NCBI GenBank assembly: GCA_002898975.1
Contig: BEID01000052.1
Coordinates: forward strand, 1 to 7,690
Length of the DNA: 7,690 bases
Source: a bacterium HR27
GTDB taxonomy: Bacteria; Chloroflexota; Chloroflexia; Thermomicrobiales; Thermomicrobiaceae
Direction of reading: 5' to 3'
The notes beneath the pieces are model-generated. The model ran no database searches. It worked only from the letters and a program-made list of their open reading frames with translations, and was not told where the DNA came from. Positions 1 to 6,578 of this stretch are shown here, piece by piece. Both the position numbers and the translations under genes were made by a program. Position 1 is the first letter of the stretch; each line of letters starts with the position of its first letter.

Positions 1-110
1 CCGAGCGTTCACACCGCGAGAACAGAACAGCCACGTTCGTCCACCTGCACAGCGGAAATCAAGAGATCCCTGGCACCATGCACGGCACGAAATTGGCACA
101 CTGTTCTGCG

Positions 111-156
111 TGGCGAAACGGACCGTTCACGTTCGCCACACGGAACGCGGTACACT
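111..156 (+). promoter_or_regulatory. Candidate promoter and operator of the GntR-family gene
   Basis: A weak sigma70-like pair is visible: TTCACG at 126-131 and TACACT at 151-156, spaced 19 nt. It would put transcription start some 40 nt before the chosen ATG. An inverted repeat, TGGCGAA (111-117) and TTCGCCA (132-138), overlaps the -35 box. A smaller one, ACGG-A-CCGT, lies at 118-126. GntR/FadR proteins bind short dyads as dimers and often repress their own gene, so this is a reasonable autoregulatory site. The boxes match the consensus poorly (4 of 6 each), and the assignment is inference from position and symmetry. Confidence 0.3.
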
Positions 157-205
157 TTAGGAACGAAACGAAAGACCTGTGATGAGCAGGATCGAGGAGT
201 GTGCG

Positions 206-985
206 ATGATGAGAGCGACACAGGTCACCGGTAAGCCGATCACCCAGGCACGGCTCCACCAGCGTGTGGTGGAAGAGCTGCTCAAGCAGATCGTCAGCGG
301 CGCGCTCCCGCCGGGCACGGCGCTTCCCTCGGAACCGGAACTGGCCCGGCAGTTCGGCGTGAGTCGCATCGTGATCCGCGAGGCGATCCGCATCCTGGCC
401 GAGAAAGGGCTGGTCGCTGTCCGCCACGGGAGCGGGATGTGGATCCAACCACCCGAGCAGTGGGACCAGCTCGACCCGCAGATCCTCTTCGAGCGGCTGC
501 GCTCCAACCGTGATCCGAGCTGGCTCGAGGAGATCCTGGAACTGCGGAAGATTCTCGAGTTGGCCGCCGCGGAACTCGCTGCGCAACGCCGTACGCCGGA
601 GCAGCTGGCGCAGCTCAGTGAGATCCTGGAACGGATGCGCGCGGCAGTCTCCGATCCTTCCACGTACGTCAACCTGGACATCGCCTTCCATGAGGCGATC
701 ATGGAGGCAGCTGGCAACCGCCTGCTCCGCGAGGCACGGCGCCCGCTCAGCGAGGTGCTCTTCAGCAGCTGGCTCATGACGAGCCGTTCCGCCGAGCGCT
801 TGGCCCGCACCCACGAGGGGCACGAGGAGATCTACCGTGCCATCGCTGCGGGCGACCCGGTGGCGGCGCACGAGGCGATGCGACGCCATATCGAGCACTT
901 CGAGGACAACATTCGCGCCGACCTCGAGCTGCCGAGCCGCCGGGCCGTTACCGTCGGGAGCAACGGCCACCAGTCGGCTGAGTGA
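206..985 (+). CDS. GntR-family transcriptional regulator, FadR subfamily (FCD domain)
   Basis: A 259-residue DNA-binding regulator, usual length for the FadR subfamily. Residues about 17-82 form the GntR winged helix, with LPSEPELARQFGVSRIVIRE as helix-turn-helix and a wing around RHGSGMWI. Residues about 105-240 form the all-helical FCD effector domain, opening with the typical ELRKILE helix. The residues that bind a metal in this fold are present: D158 and H162 (DIAFH), H206 (before EEIYRAIAAGD) and H228 (MRRHIEH). Family members usually sense small organic acids or sugar acids and act on neighbouring catabolic genes. The effector cannot be told here, and no metabolic gene lies beside it within the window. 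Its target may lie left of base 1, or it may act only on its own promoter. I chose ATG 206 because GAGGAG at 194-199 sits 6 nt before it. The longer frame from GTG 179 has no ribosome-binding site. The 32-residue gene downstream is convergent. Confidence 0.88.
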   Translation: MMRATQVTGKPITQARLHQRVVEELLKQIVSGALPPGTALPSEPELARQFGVSRIVIREAIRILAEKGLVAVRHGSGMWIQPPEQWDQLDPQILFERLRSNRDPSWLEEILELRKILELAAAELAAQRRTPEQLAQLSEILERMRAAVSDPSTYVNLDIAFHEAIMEAAGNRLLREARRPLSEVLFSSWLMTSRSAERLARTHEGHEEIYRAIAAGDPVAAHEAMRRHIEHFEDNIRADLELPSRRAVTVGSNGHQSAE

Positions 986-1009
986 CCAGCTCTCCGCACG
1001 GCAGCAATC

Positions 1010-1079
1010 GGGGCAGGCTCACCCGCCTGCCCCGGTTCTCTTGCGCCAGAACCGGGACCCAAAGGCTGCCGGTCCAGCC
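1010..1079. terminator. Overlapping stem-loops between convergent genes, probable two-way terminator
   Basis: Three hairpins follow each other. The first has stem GGGGCAGGC (1010-1018) and GCCTGCCCC (1025-1033) with a 6-nt loop. The second has CCCGGTTCT (1031-1039) and AGAACCGGG (1048-1056) with an 8-nt loop. The third has GGCTG (1064-1068) and CAGCC (1075-1079). The first two share bases 1031-1033, so they cannot both form completely in one transcript. The site lies between the stop of the + strand regulator and the end of the minus-strand operon, where both would need to terminate. No long U-tract follows in either direction, so this is not a textbook intrinsic terminator. Confidence 0.6.
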
Positions 1080-1089
1080 CCGAGTATCC

Positions 1090-1188
1090 TCACAGCACGC
1101 CCGCCTTGAAGAAAGCCAGGGCAAAGAGCCCGGCGACGATGCCGAGGGCAAGCAGGATCCCGAGAAACCGCACCAGCCAGGGCGACAT
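1090..1188 (-). CDS. Small single-span membrane protein (32 residues), unknown function
   Basis: This short frame begins MSPWLVRFLGILLAL and ends FFKAGVL. Residues about 8-27 are an unbroken hydrophobic segment (L, I, V, A, G, F), enough for one transmembrane helix. An Arg at position 7 and a Lys at 28 flank it. The start is well supported: GGAGGG lies a few bases before the ATG on the minus strand (within 1189-1200). The gene starts 13 nt after the DinB-like stop on the same strand and ends just before the convergent hairpins, so it looks like the last gene of the ctaA-rsgA-dinB operon. I do not recognise the family. Small one-helix proteins near oxidase genes are sometimes subunits or assembly helpers of respiratory complexes, but that is only a suggestion from the link to ctaA. 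Chance occurrence of so short a frame cannot be excluded. Confidence 0.6.
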   Translation of the reverse strand: MSPWLVRFLGILLALGIVAGLFALAFFKAGVL

Positions 1189-1201
1189 CGCGCCCTCCGC
1201 T

Positions 1202-1681
1202 TCAGCCGATCCCACGCTGCTCGGCCAGCTGACGCGTCAAGAGCGCCTGCCCGATATGCTCGCGGTTGTGCTGGATCGCATGCAGCAACCAGCGGAGACC
1301 CGTGAAGCGCCGCCCCAGACGGTCGTTCGGCGGCGAAAACTCCTGAACCAGCGTTTCGGCCGTCAGGCGTGCCAGACGCCCGAGCGTCTCGCGCTCCACC
1401 TGATCGATGAGGTCGAGGAGAGCGGTATCGCTCGGTGCCTCGTACCGGAACCACCGCTCGCGGTCGCGCTCGATCGTCTCGCCGAGTGCTGCCGCCACGA
1501 GATACCGTTCGGCATCGAGCAGATGCCCCACCAGGACGGCGATCGAGTTCATTTCCGGGCCGGGCGACCAGTTCAAGACATTCGGCGTGAGGCCGCGCAC
1601 GAACTCTCGCAGCACGTCGTGCTGCTCGCGCAGCGTCGACTCCACTGCTGACCGTACTGCCGCGACGAGATCTGCACTCAC
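1202..1681 (-). CDS. DinB/YfiT-like four-helix metalloprotein
   Basis: A 159-residue protein, normal length for the DinB-like superfamily of four-helix bundles that hold a divalent metal through a His triad. The likely ligands are H53 (in LVGHLLDAERY) and the pair H138 and H142 in the helix HNREHIGQ. H134 precedes them with the same spacing. The N-terminal helix, the NWSPG turn (37-41) and the NSIAVLVGHL helix are typical. Superfamily members include DNA-damage-induced proteins of unknown activity and thiol (bacillithiol or mycothiol) S-transferases, so a detoxifying or thiol-transfer role is possible but unproven. It is predicted cytoplasmic. The start is a GTG overlapping the rsgA stop as GTGA, with AAGGGGG about 5 nt upstream on the minus strand, which indicates translational coupling to rsgA. 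The superfamily is fairly certain; the activity is unknown. Confidence 0.82.
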   Translation of the reverse strand: MSADLVAAVRSAVESTLREQHDVLREFVRGLTPNVLNWSPGPEMNSIAVLVGHLLDAERYLVAAALGETIERDRERWFRYEAPSDTALLDLIDQVERETLGRLARLTAETLVQEFSPPNDRLGRRFTGLRWLLHAIQHNREHIGQALLTRQLAEQRGIG

Positions 1682-2667
1682 CGTGTCCCCCTTCCACGCC
1701 GGATACGCTCGATCTCCCAGCGCCCGTACCGCTCCGCTTCTTCCTCGAGATCACGGTAGATTGCCCGGTACCGCTCGTAGCGACCCGGGTCGATCTCACC
1801 AGCTTCGACCGCCGCGCGAACCGCACAGTCGGGTTCGTCCAGGTGCCGGCAATCGCGATAGGCGCAGGCACCGAGATACCGACGGAACTCCCGGTAACAC
1901 CGCCCCAGCTCTTCCGGGAGAATCGCCCACAGATGCAGCACACCGATACCCGGTGTATCGACCAGAAAGGTCCGCTCGTCCAGCTGGATCAGCTCGCTCG
2001 CCGTCGTCGTGTGCCGCCCACGCCCGGTCGCCTCGCTCACTGCCCCGATACGGAGAGCGAGTTCCGGTCGGAACGCTTTGACCAGGCTCGTCTTCCCGAC
2101 CCCCGACGGCCCGGCGAGTGCCGAGAGCTTCCCTTCCAGCGCCTGCCACAGCTCGGCGAGCCCTTCGCCGGTCACCACGCTCGTCTCCACCACCGGATAC
2201 CCGATTGCGCGGTAGGGCGCGAGCGCGGCTTGTGCCCGCCCTTCCGGATCCAGATCGACTTTGTTCAGGCAAATCACCGTCGGCAGATCTTGCGATTCGG
2301 CCACGACCAGGAAACGGTCGAGCATCCCGAGGCTTAGCTCCGGCTGCGCCGCCGCCATGACGACCACCAGCTGGTCGAGATTGGCGACGATCACCTGCGC
2401 AGCCTCGCGGTCACGGGAACGCCGGACCAGCGCCCGCCGCCGCGGTGCGACTGCCTCGATCACTCCTTCACCGGGCGCGACGACCCGGACCTCGACGCGA
2501 TCACCGACGACAACGAGATCCTCGCGTCGCCGCTCCTTCTTCAAGGCTCCACGCACGATGCAGCGGAGCACGCCCTGTGGCGTCAGGACGTCGTAGAACG
2601 GCCCGCGCACGCGAATCACGATATTGTCTGGCCACGCTGGGCTGGTGTGATCTGCTTCCTCCGTCAC
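1678..2667 (-). CDS. rsgA: Ribosome small subunit-dependent GTPase RsgA (YjeQ/YloQ)
   Basis: A 329-residue circularly permuted GTPase that binds the 30S subunit late in assembly and hydrolyses GTP to check or release it. An N-terminal OB-fold (about residues 15-75) precedes the GTPase motifs in permuted order: G4 NKVD (135-138), G5 around TSVVTGEG (162-169), G1 GPSGVGKTS (186-194), the switch I region GRGRHTTT (215-222) and G3 DTPG (237-240). A C-terminal zinc site follows: C268, C273, H275 and C281 in C-x4-C-x-H-x5-C, the family pattern. All key residues are present and the length is usual. The start is a GTG, since no in-frame ATG exists nearby. The purine run before it (GGGGGGAAGGA) abuts the start, so the ribosome-binding site is unusually close or uses the G-run. 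It lies 29 nt after ctaA and overlaps the DinB-like gene, so it is mid-operon. Confidence 0.95.
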   Translation of the reverse strand: MTEEADHTSPAWPDNIVIRVRGPFYDVLTPQGVLRCIVRGALKKERRREDLVVVGDRVEVRVVAPGEGVIEAVAPRRRALVRRSRDREAAQVIVANLDQLVVVMAAAQPELSLGMLDRFLVVAESQDLPTVICLNKVDLDPEGRAQAALAPYRAIGYPVVETSVVTGEGLAELWQALEGKLSALAGPSGVGKTSLVKAFRPELALRIGAVSEATGRGRHTTTASELIQLDERTFLVDTPGIGVLHLWAILPEELGRCYREFRRYLGACAYRDCRHLDEPDCAVRAAVEAGEIDPGRYERYRAIYRDLEEEAERYGRWEIERIRRGRGTR

Positions 2668-2696
2668 TCCTTCCCCCCGTGCGGTCCATTCTGCGC

Positions 2697-3674
2697 TCAG
2701 CGCGACACCTGCACTGGCTCAGCGACCGCTGCCGAGCGGCGCACTGTTCCCACCCGCACCGGCAACGCCTGATAGGCAAGCACCGAGAGCACCCCGAACA
2801 GTAGCGTCACCACCGCCGCGTGTGCCAAGATGCTTCCGAGACTCATCCGGCTGAAAACGACCCAGGCACCGGTCGCCGACTGGGCGAGCAGGAGCAGGAG
2901 CGCGAGCGTACCGCTCCGCACGATATCCGGCCGCGCGCGGCGGAGTGCACCGTCTCGCCACAGACGCACGACGAGACTCGTCAGGGCCAGCGTCAGGAGC
3001 AGCGCGCTCGACCGGTGCAGGAAGACGATTCCCGTTGGGCCAGCGAGGTCCGGCACCAGCTTCCCCTGGCAGAGCGGCCAGTCGAGGCAGGCCAGGCTCG
3101 CGTTGGCATGCCGGACGTACGCGCCGAGATAGACTACCGCATACGTACCGACCAAGAGCCCCCAGCTCGCCCAGCTGACCGACCCGGGGAGCGCCACGCG
3201 CCGCCGTTCCCGCAGCGACTCGCCGCGCGTCAGGATGAGCGCCAAAAGGAGCGCGCTCGCGAAGACCGTGAGCGACACCCCGAAGTGGACAGCCATCACC
3301 GGCGGGTAGCGCGGCGCCAGCACGGCCCAGGCACCGAGTGCCGACTGGAGCACGAGCGTACCGACGAGAAGTCCCGCGACGATCCGGGTTTCCCAGCGGG
3401 CGAAGACGGACCGGCGCTCGAGCGCGACGAGGAGAAGGAGCGCCACGAGGACCAGACCACTCACCAGCGTCGCGAGCCGGTGGCTGTACTCGATGATCCC
3501 TTCCACAGTCAGGGGCGGGAGCAACCGCCCATGGCAGAGCGGCCACGACTCGCCACAACCGAAACCCGATCCCGTCGCCGTGACGGTCGCGCCGAGCAAG
3601 AGCACCAGTCCCATCGCCAGAGCGTTCGTCCAGGCCAACCAGCCGATCCACCGCGCTCGCCGTTCCCGTCGCAT
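2697..3674 (-). CDS. ctaA: Heme A synthase CtaA/Cox15
   Basis: A 325-residue integral membrane enzyme that oxidises the C8 methyl of heme O to a formyl group, giving heme A for aa3-type cytochrome oxidase. The sequence shows about eight hydrophobic segments in two similar halves. The conserved heme-ligand histidines are H65 (in IEYSHRLAT, with E62 as the conserved acid), H130 (MAVHFG), H220 (FLHRSSA) and H285 (ILAHAAV). Each half carries an extracytoplasmic cysteine pair, C40/C47 (CGESWPLC) and C196/C202 (CLDWPLC), as in the Bacillus-type enzyme and unlike the mitochondrial type. The ATG is chosen for the GGGAGG 6 nt upstream. The frame stays open for 98 more codons, with a possible ATG about 49 residues earlier, but that extension lacks family-like sequence. 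It is the first gene of the operon. The heme O synthase and oxidase genes are not in the window. Confidence 0.94.
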   Translation of the reverse strand: MRRERRARWIGWLAWTNALAMGLVLLLGATVTATGSGFGCGESWPLCHGRLLPPLTVEGIIEYSHRLATLVSGLVLVALLLLVALERRSVFARWETRIVAGLLVGTLVLQSALGAWAVLAPRYPPVMAVHFGVSLTVFASALLLALILTRGESLRERRRVALPGSVSWASWGLLVGTYAVVYLGAYVRHANASLACLDWPLCQGKLVPDLAGPTGIVFLHRSSALLLTLALTSLVVRLWRDGALRRARPDIVRSGTLALLLLLAQSATGAWVVFSRMSLGSILAHAAVVTLLFGVLSVLAYQALPVRVGTVRRSAAVAEPVQVSR

Positions 3675-3946
3675 CGCACGCCTCCCGCCGTGCCGACTCG
3701 ACAACACTGCCGGAAGGATAACCGAGACAACGCCGTACGACACCTGCACGCGCGACCACCAGCCCTGCCGTGCCCGATCGGGAAAATCGCAGACACAGTG
3801 TTTTCGCATTGCCGTATGTCTTAGAGTGAACGTGCGACGGCATACATGCGATACAACGACACAAGCGAGGGCACCGACAGAAGACAAGTATTCGTAGCGG
3901 AGTATGCGATCCTGGCACCACGCTGCCGAGAGGAAGGAGATCCCCC
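3675..3946. promoter_or_regulatory. Divergent intergenic region between ctaA and merA
   Basis: This 272-nt spacer must hold promoters for both ctaA (leftward) and merA (rightward), but I find no convincing -35/-10 pair for either. Symmetric elements are present: the perfect palindrome CCCGATCGGG (3773-3782); ACAC-A-GTGT (3793-3801); and an inverted repeat of GTATG (3814-3818) with CATAC (3841-3845), flanked by GCAT (3806-3809) and ATGC (3846-3849). A short direct repeat, AGTATTCG (3887-3894) and AGTATGCG (3901-3908), lies just before the merA ribosome-binding site AAGGAG (3934-3939). Any of these could be an operator, including a mercury-responsive one. None matches the classical MerR operator closely enough to call. 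Confidence 0.4.
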
Positions 3947-5623
3947 ATGACGGAAGCGAACCGCACACGCGTCACGCTGACGGTCGCGGGAATGACGTGC
4001 CGGGACTGCGAGCGACGAGTCGAGCAGGCACTCGCGCAGGCGGGAGCCATCCATCCTCAGGCCGACTGGCAGCGCGGGCTCGTCACCTTTTTCATCGAGC
4101 CAGGAGCCGACCTCGAACGGTTCCGCGCTGCCGTCCGCGCCGCGGACTCACCCAGCCACCAGTATGTCCCCGGTGACGTCACGGTCTCGCCAGGTTCCCG
4201 ACCTCGTGAGGCAACCGGTTCACCCGAGCGCTTCGATACCGATCTCCTGATCATCGGTGGCGGGAGTGCCGGCTTCGCTGCCGCCATCGAGGCGCGCCAG
4301 CTCGGTGCCCGCGTCATGATGGTGGAACAGGGTATCCTCGGTGGCACCTGCGTCAATATCGGCTGTGTCCCCAGCAAGTTTTTCCTGCGCGCAGCTGAGG
4401 TTGCCCACCTCGCTGCAACTGCCCCGTACCAGGGAATCCGGACACATCTGGACGGCATCGACCTCCCGGCGCTCCGCAGCGAGCAACGGTCGCTCATCGC
4501 CACGCTTCGCCAGGAGAAATACGAGGAACTCGTCGACTTTTACGGCTGGGAACTCCTGCGTGGCACTGCCCGGTTCCTCGATCCCGAGACGGTTGCTGTC
4601 GGGGAGCGCCGCATTCGCCCCCGCACCGTCCTGCTCGCGACCGGTGCCCGCCCAGCGATGCCGCCCATTCCTGGATTACCTGACGTCCCCTACCTCACCA
4701 GTACCACCGCGCTCGAACTCGAGCAGGTACCCGGCTCGCTCATCATCCTGGGTGCAGGGTACGTCGCGCTCGAACTCGGCCAGGCCTTCCTGCGACTCGG
4801 CACCGCCGTGACGCTCCTCCAGCGGCGACCACGTCTCCTCCCTGACCTCGACGAGCGACTCGCGACCGGCCTCCAGGAACGGCTCGCAGCCGAGGGGATG
4901 CGTTTTGCACTCGGCACGACCGTCCAGCGCGTCGAGCGCACCGCAGGTGGGGTGCGGGTCGTCGCGCTCCGCGCCGGCCGCGAAGAGATCGTTGAAGCCG
5001 AAGCACTCCTGGTCGCCACTGGTCGCACGCCGAACACCGAGTCGCTCGATCTGGCTGTTGCTGGCATCGCGACCGACGAGCGCGGCGCGCCCCTCGTCGA
5101 TTCCACCCTGCGCACCACCAACCCACGCGTCTACGCAGCAGGTGACGTGACGCGTCTCCCGCAGTTCGTCTCCGTCGCGGCAGCAGCCGGTCGCCTCGCC
5201 GCCCGGAACGCCCTTCTCGGCGAGGAACGCACGCTGAACCTCCGCGCTGTTCCGACTGTCGTCTTCACCGACCCACAGGTCGCGACGGTCGGGTTCTCGG
5301 TCGCCGAGGCAGCGGCCGAGGGGTTCTTGGTCGTGACCGGCTTCGCACCAGCTGCCGCGATCGCTCGCGAGCGCGTGAACCTGCAGGATGCTGGCGGTGT
5401 GCTCGTCGTCGCCGATGCCGAGACAGACCGGCTCCTAGGCGTCCAGGCTGTCGCCAGCGCAGCAGGTGAGCTGATCGATGCTGCCACGCTCGCTGTCGCG
5501 AGCCGGCTGACGCTGACCGATCTGCGCGAGCACCTCGCCCCGTACCTCACCAGCGCCGAGGGGCTGCGCCTCGCCGCCCTGGCCGTGACGCAGGACGTCA
5601 GCCACCTCTCCTGTTGTGCCTGA
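3947..5623 (+). CDS. merA: Mercuric reductase MerA with N-terminal heavy-metal domain
   Basis: A 558-residue cytoplasmic flavoenzyme that reduces Hg(II) to volatile Hg(0) with NADPH. Residues about 8-66 are one heavy-metal-associated domain with GMTCRDC (C18, C21), which hands Hg(II) to the core. After a linker (about 68-96) comes the FAD-binding motif GGGSAG (104-109), then the redox-active pair C135/C140 in GGTCVNIGC, the canonical MerA form. The nucleotide-binding motif GAGYVALE (269-276) follows, with Y272 at the position of the catalytic tyrosine of MerA. A second FAD contact is AAGD (397-400), and PYLTSAEG (532-539) carries the C-terminal tyrosine Y533. The protein ends LSCCA, with the vicinal pair C556/C557 that takes Hg(II) in from solvent. 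Together these separate MerA from lipoamide dehydrogenase. The ATG has AAGGAG 7 nt upstream. No merR, merT, merP or merB flanks it, so regulation and uptake must be encoded elsewhere or be absent. Confidence 0.96.
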   Translation: MTEANRTRVTLTVAGMTCRDCERRVEQALAQAGAIHPQADWQRGLVTFFIEPGADLERFRAAVRAADSPSHQYVPGDVTVSPGSRPREATGSPERFDTDLLIIGGGSAGFAAAIEARQLGARVMMVEQGILGGTCVNIGCVPSKFFLRAAEVAHLAATAPYQGIRTHLDGIDLPALRSEQRSLIATLRQEKYEELVDFYGWELLRGTARFLDPETVAVGERRIRPRTVLLATGARPAMPPIPGLPDVPYLTSTTALELEQVPGSLIILGAGYVALELGQAFLRLGTAVTLLQRRPRLLPDLDERLATGLQERLAAEGMRFALGTTVQRVERTAGGVRVVALRAGREEIVEAEALLVATGRTPNTESLDLAVAGIATDERGAPLVDSTLRTTNPRVYAAGDVTRLPQFVSVAAAAGRLAARNALLGEERTLNLRAVPTVVFTDPQVATVGFSVAEAAAEGFLVVTGFAPAAAIARERVNLQDAGGVLVVADAETDRLLGVQAVASAAGELIDAATLAVASRLTLTDLREHLAPYLTSAEGLRLAALAVTQDVSHLSCCA

Positions 5624-5628
5624 ACACC

Positions 5629-5644
5629 GGTCGTATCCACGACC
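5629..5644 (+). terminator. Stem-loop just after merA, weak terminator candidate
   Basis: GGTCGT (5629-5634) pairs perfectly with ACGACC (5639-5644) across the 4-nt loop ATCC, beginning 6 nt after the merA stop. No T-run follows, and the stem is only six pairs, so it may be a 3' stabilising hairpin rather than an intrinsic terminator. Confidence 0.3.
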
Positions 5645-6510
5645 ATCAACCCGGCCACTGTCACTGTTCCCGGTGCTCGTGCAGGACGACCAAGCCGATG
5701 GCCGCCGAGCGGCGCGCCGAGCGTGCCCAGCGCCGTGGACGGCACGGTTTCACAGTGTGAGAGTTGAGCCGTGTCCGGCCCTCTACCGTACCGAGCTGGG
5801 AAACGAGGTAGCCGCGCGGGCGTGAGTGTTCGCGATTTCGCAAACGGAGCAGTCCATCGTCACAGCGCTACGCACCAGCACGAAGAGTGGTGTGACCAAT
5901 GCGGGAAAGGCACCCGGACCCTCGGCCGGCTCCCGAAAGGCTGTCCAGCGAGCAGAGCGTTCGCGGATAGTCGTTCCACCGTAGCGTCGCCAGACGGCTC
6001 TCCCGGCACCGGCGCCCGTGACCGGAGACGCACCCTGACCCAGGGCTGACCATCCGTCGCCCTATCGACCGACCAGAGGCCCCCAGTTGCCTCAGTGCGC
6101 ATCTGAACACCGGCGGGCTGCTGCGGTTCGGGCATTGCCGAACTCCCCCCTACGCCTGGCTACTCCCCAACCTGCCTCTCGCAACACGCGCCGATCAGCA
6201 CGGTCTGCACCTCGTCGTTGCCCGCCGGGAGCTGACCCGCCTGCCGGCGCCTACCAGGTACACGCGCAGAGGGAGTGAGGCCGGCGACCGGTCCAGCCAG
6301 GCGCGGGTGTATCGAACCTCTCGCTAGCCCACTCGTGACCATACCCTAGGTCGGGGCCAGTGCTCGAGACGACACGCCCGTACCGCAATCGGCCGCGTGG
6401 ACCGGCTCGACTCCGCATTCCGCACTCACCTCTGGTACTTCGATTGCTCTCCTCAAAAAGTACTGCTTCTCCCCAGACCAATTCTCTATCTAGTCCGGTC
6501 GCTCGTCCCC

Positions 6511-6540
6511 GTGACAGGTTGCACAGACGTGCGGTAACAT
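6511..6540 (+). promoter_or_regulatory. Candidate promoter of the secreted repeat-protein gene
   Basis: GTGACA (6511-6516, 5 of 6 to the -35 consensus) and TAACAT (6535-6540, 4 of 6 to the -10 consensus) are spaced 18 nt, about 40 nt before the ATG at 6579. Inside the spacer, GCAC (6521-6524) and GTGC (6529-6532) form a dyad with a 4-nt centre, where a repressor or a spacer-distorting activator could bind. This is the best promoter-like pair I see in the window. Confidence 0.4.
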
Positions 6541-6578
6541 TTGTCAGGCTGGGTGGTGTTCCGGAGAGGGGTAAGCTC

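Larger units (their letters stand above)
5624..6578. other. Gene-free stretch of about 955 nt downstream of merA
   Basis: I see no convincing gene on either strand. Open frames here are short (under about 95 codons), rich in Arg, Ser and Pro, without a ribosome-binding site or recognisable domain. Small symmetric elements are present: TCACA-G-TGTGA (5750-5760), CTACC/GGTAG around a loop near 5785-5815, GTTCGG (6126-6131) with CCGAAC (6138-6143), and CGCCGG (6223-6228) with CCGGCG (6244-6249). The decamer TGAACACCGG occurs at 5621-5630, over the merA stop, and again at 6104-6113. From about 6420 the DNA becomes richer in A and T, as expected before a promoter. No tRNA, tmRNA, RNase P RNA, transposase or terminal inverted repeats were recognised. 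It may be decayed coding sequence, an unrecognised RNA, or long regulatory DNA. Confidence 0.5.

Noticed and set aside
179..205. Earlier starts (GTG 179, ATG 182) for the GntR-family gene
   Set aside because: Neither has a purine-rich ribosome-binding site, whereas ATG 206 has GAGGAG 6 nt upstream. The extra residues lie outside the conserved domain.
948..1943. 331-codon minus-strand frame across the GntR/DinB spacer
   Set aside because: It overlaps the well-supported rsgA, DinB-like and small membrane frames out of phase and has Arg-rich, domain-free sequence.
3675..3968. 98-residue N-terminal extension of ctaA in the same open frame
   Set aside because: ATG 3674 has GGGAGG at ideal spacing and the family-like sequence begins there. 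The extension would fill the divergent promoter region.
3794..5758. The octamer CACAGTGT on both sides of merA (3794-3801 and 5751-5758), as possible mobile-element ends
   Set aside because: An octamer repeated once in 7.7 kb is not surprising. The copies are not at the ends of a defined unit, and no transposase or target duplication is seen.
5900..5990. tRNA-like stretch on the minus strand, with GAGGGTCCGGGTGCCTT resembling a T-arm (5907-5923)
   Set aside because: The T-loop differs from consensus at usually invariant bases, the stem has a mismatch, and no matching acceptor, D-arm or anticodon stem could be built upstream.
6435..6463. GTACTT...AAGTAC inverted repeat as a minus-strand terminator
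   Set aside because: The stem is only six pairs with a long loop, and no minus-strand gene ends nearby.
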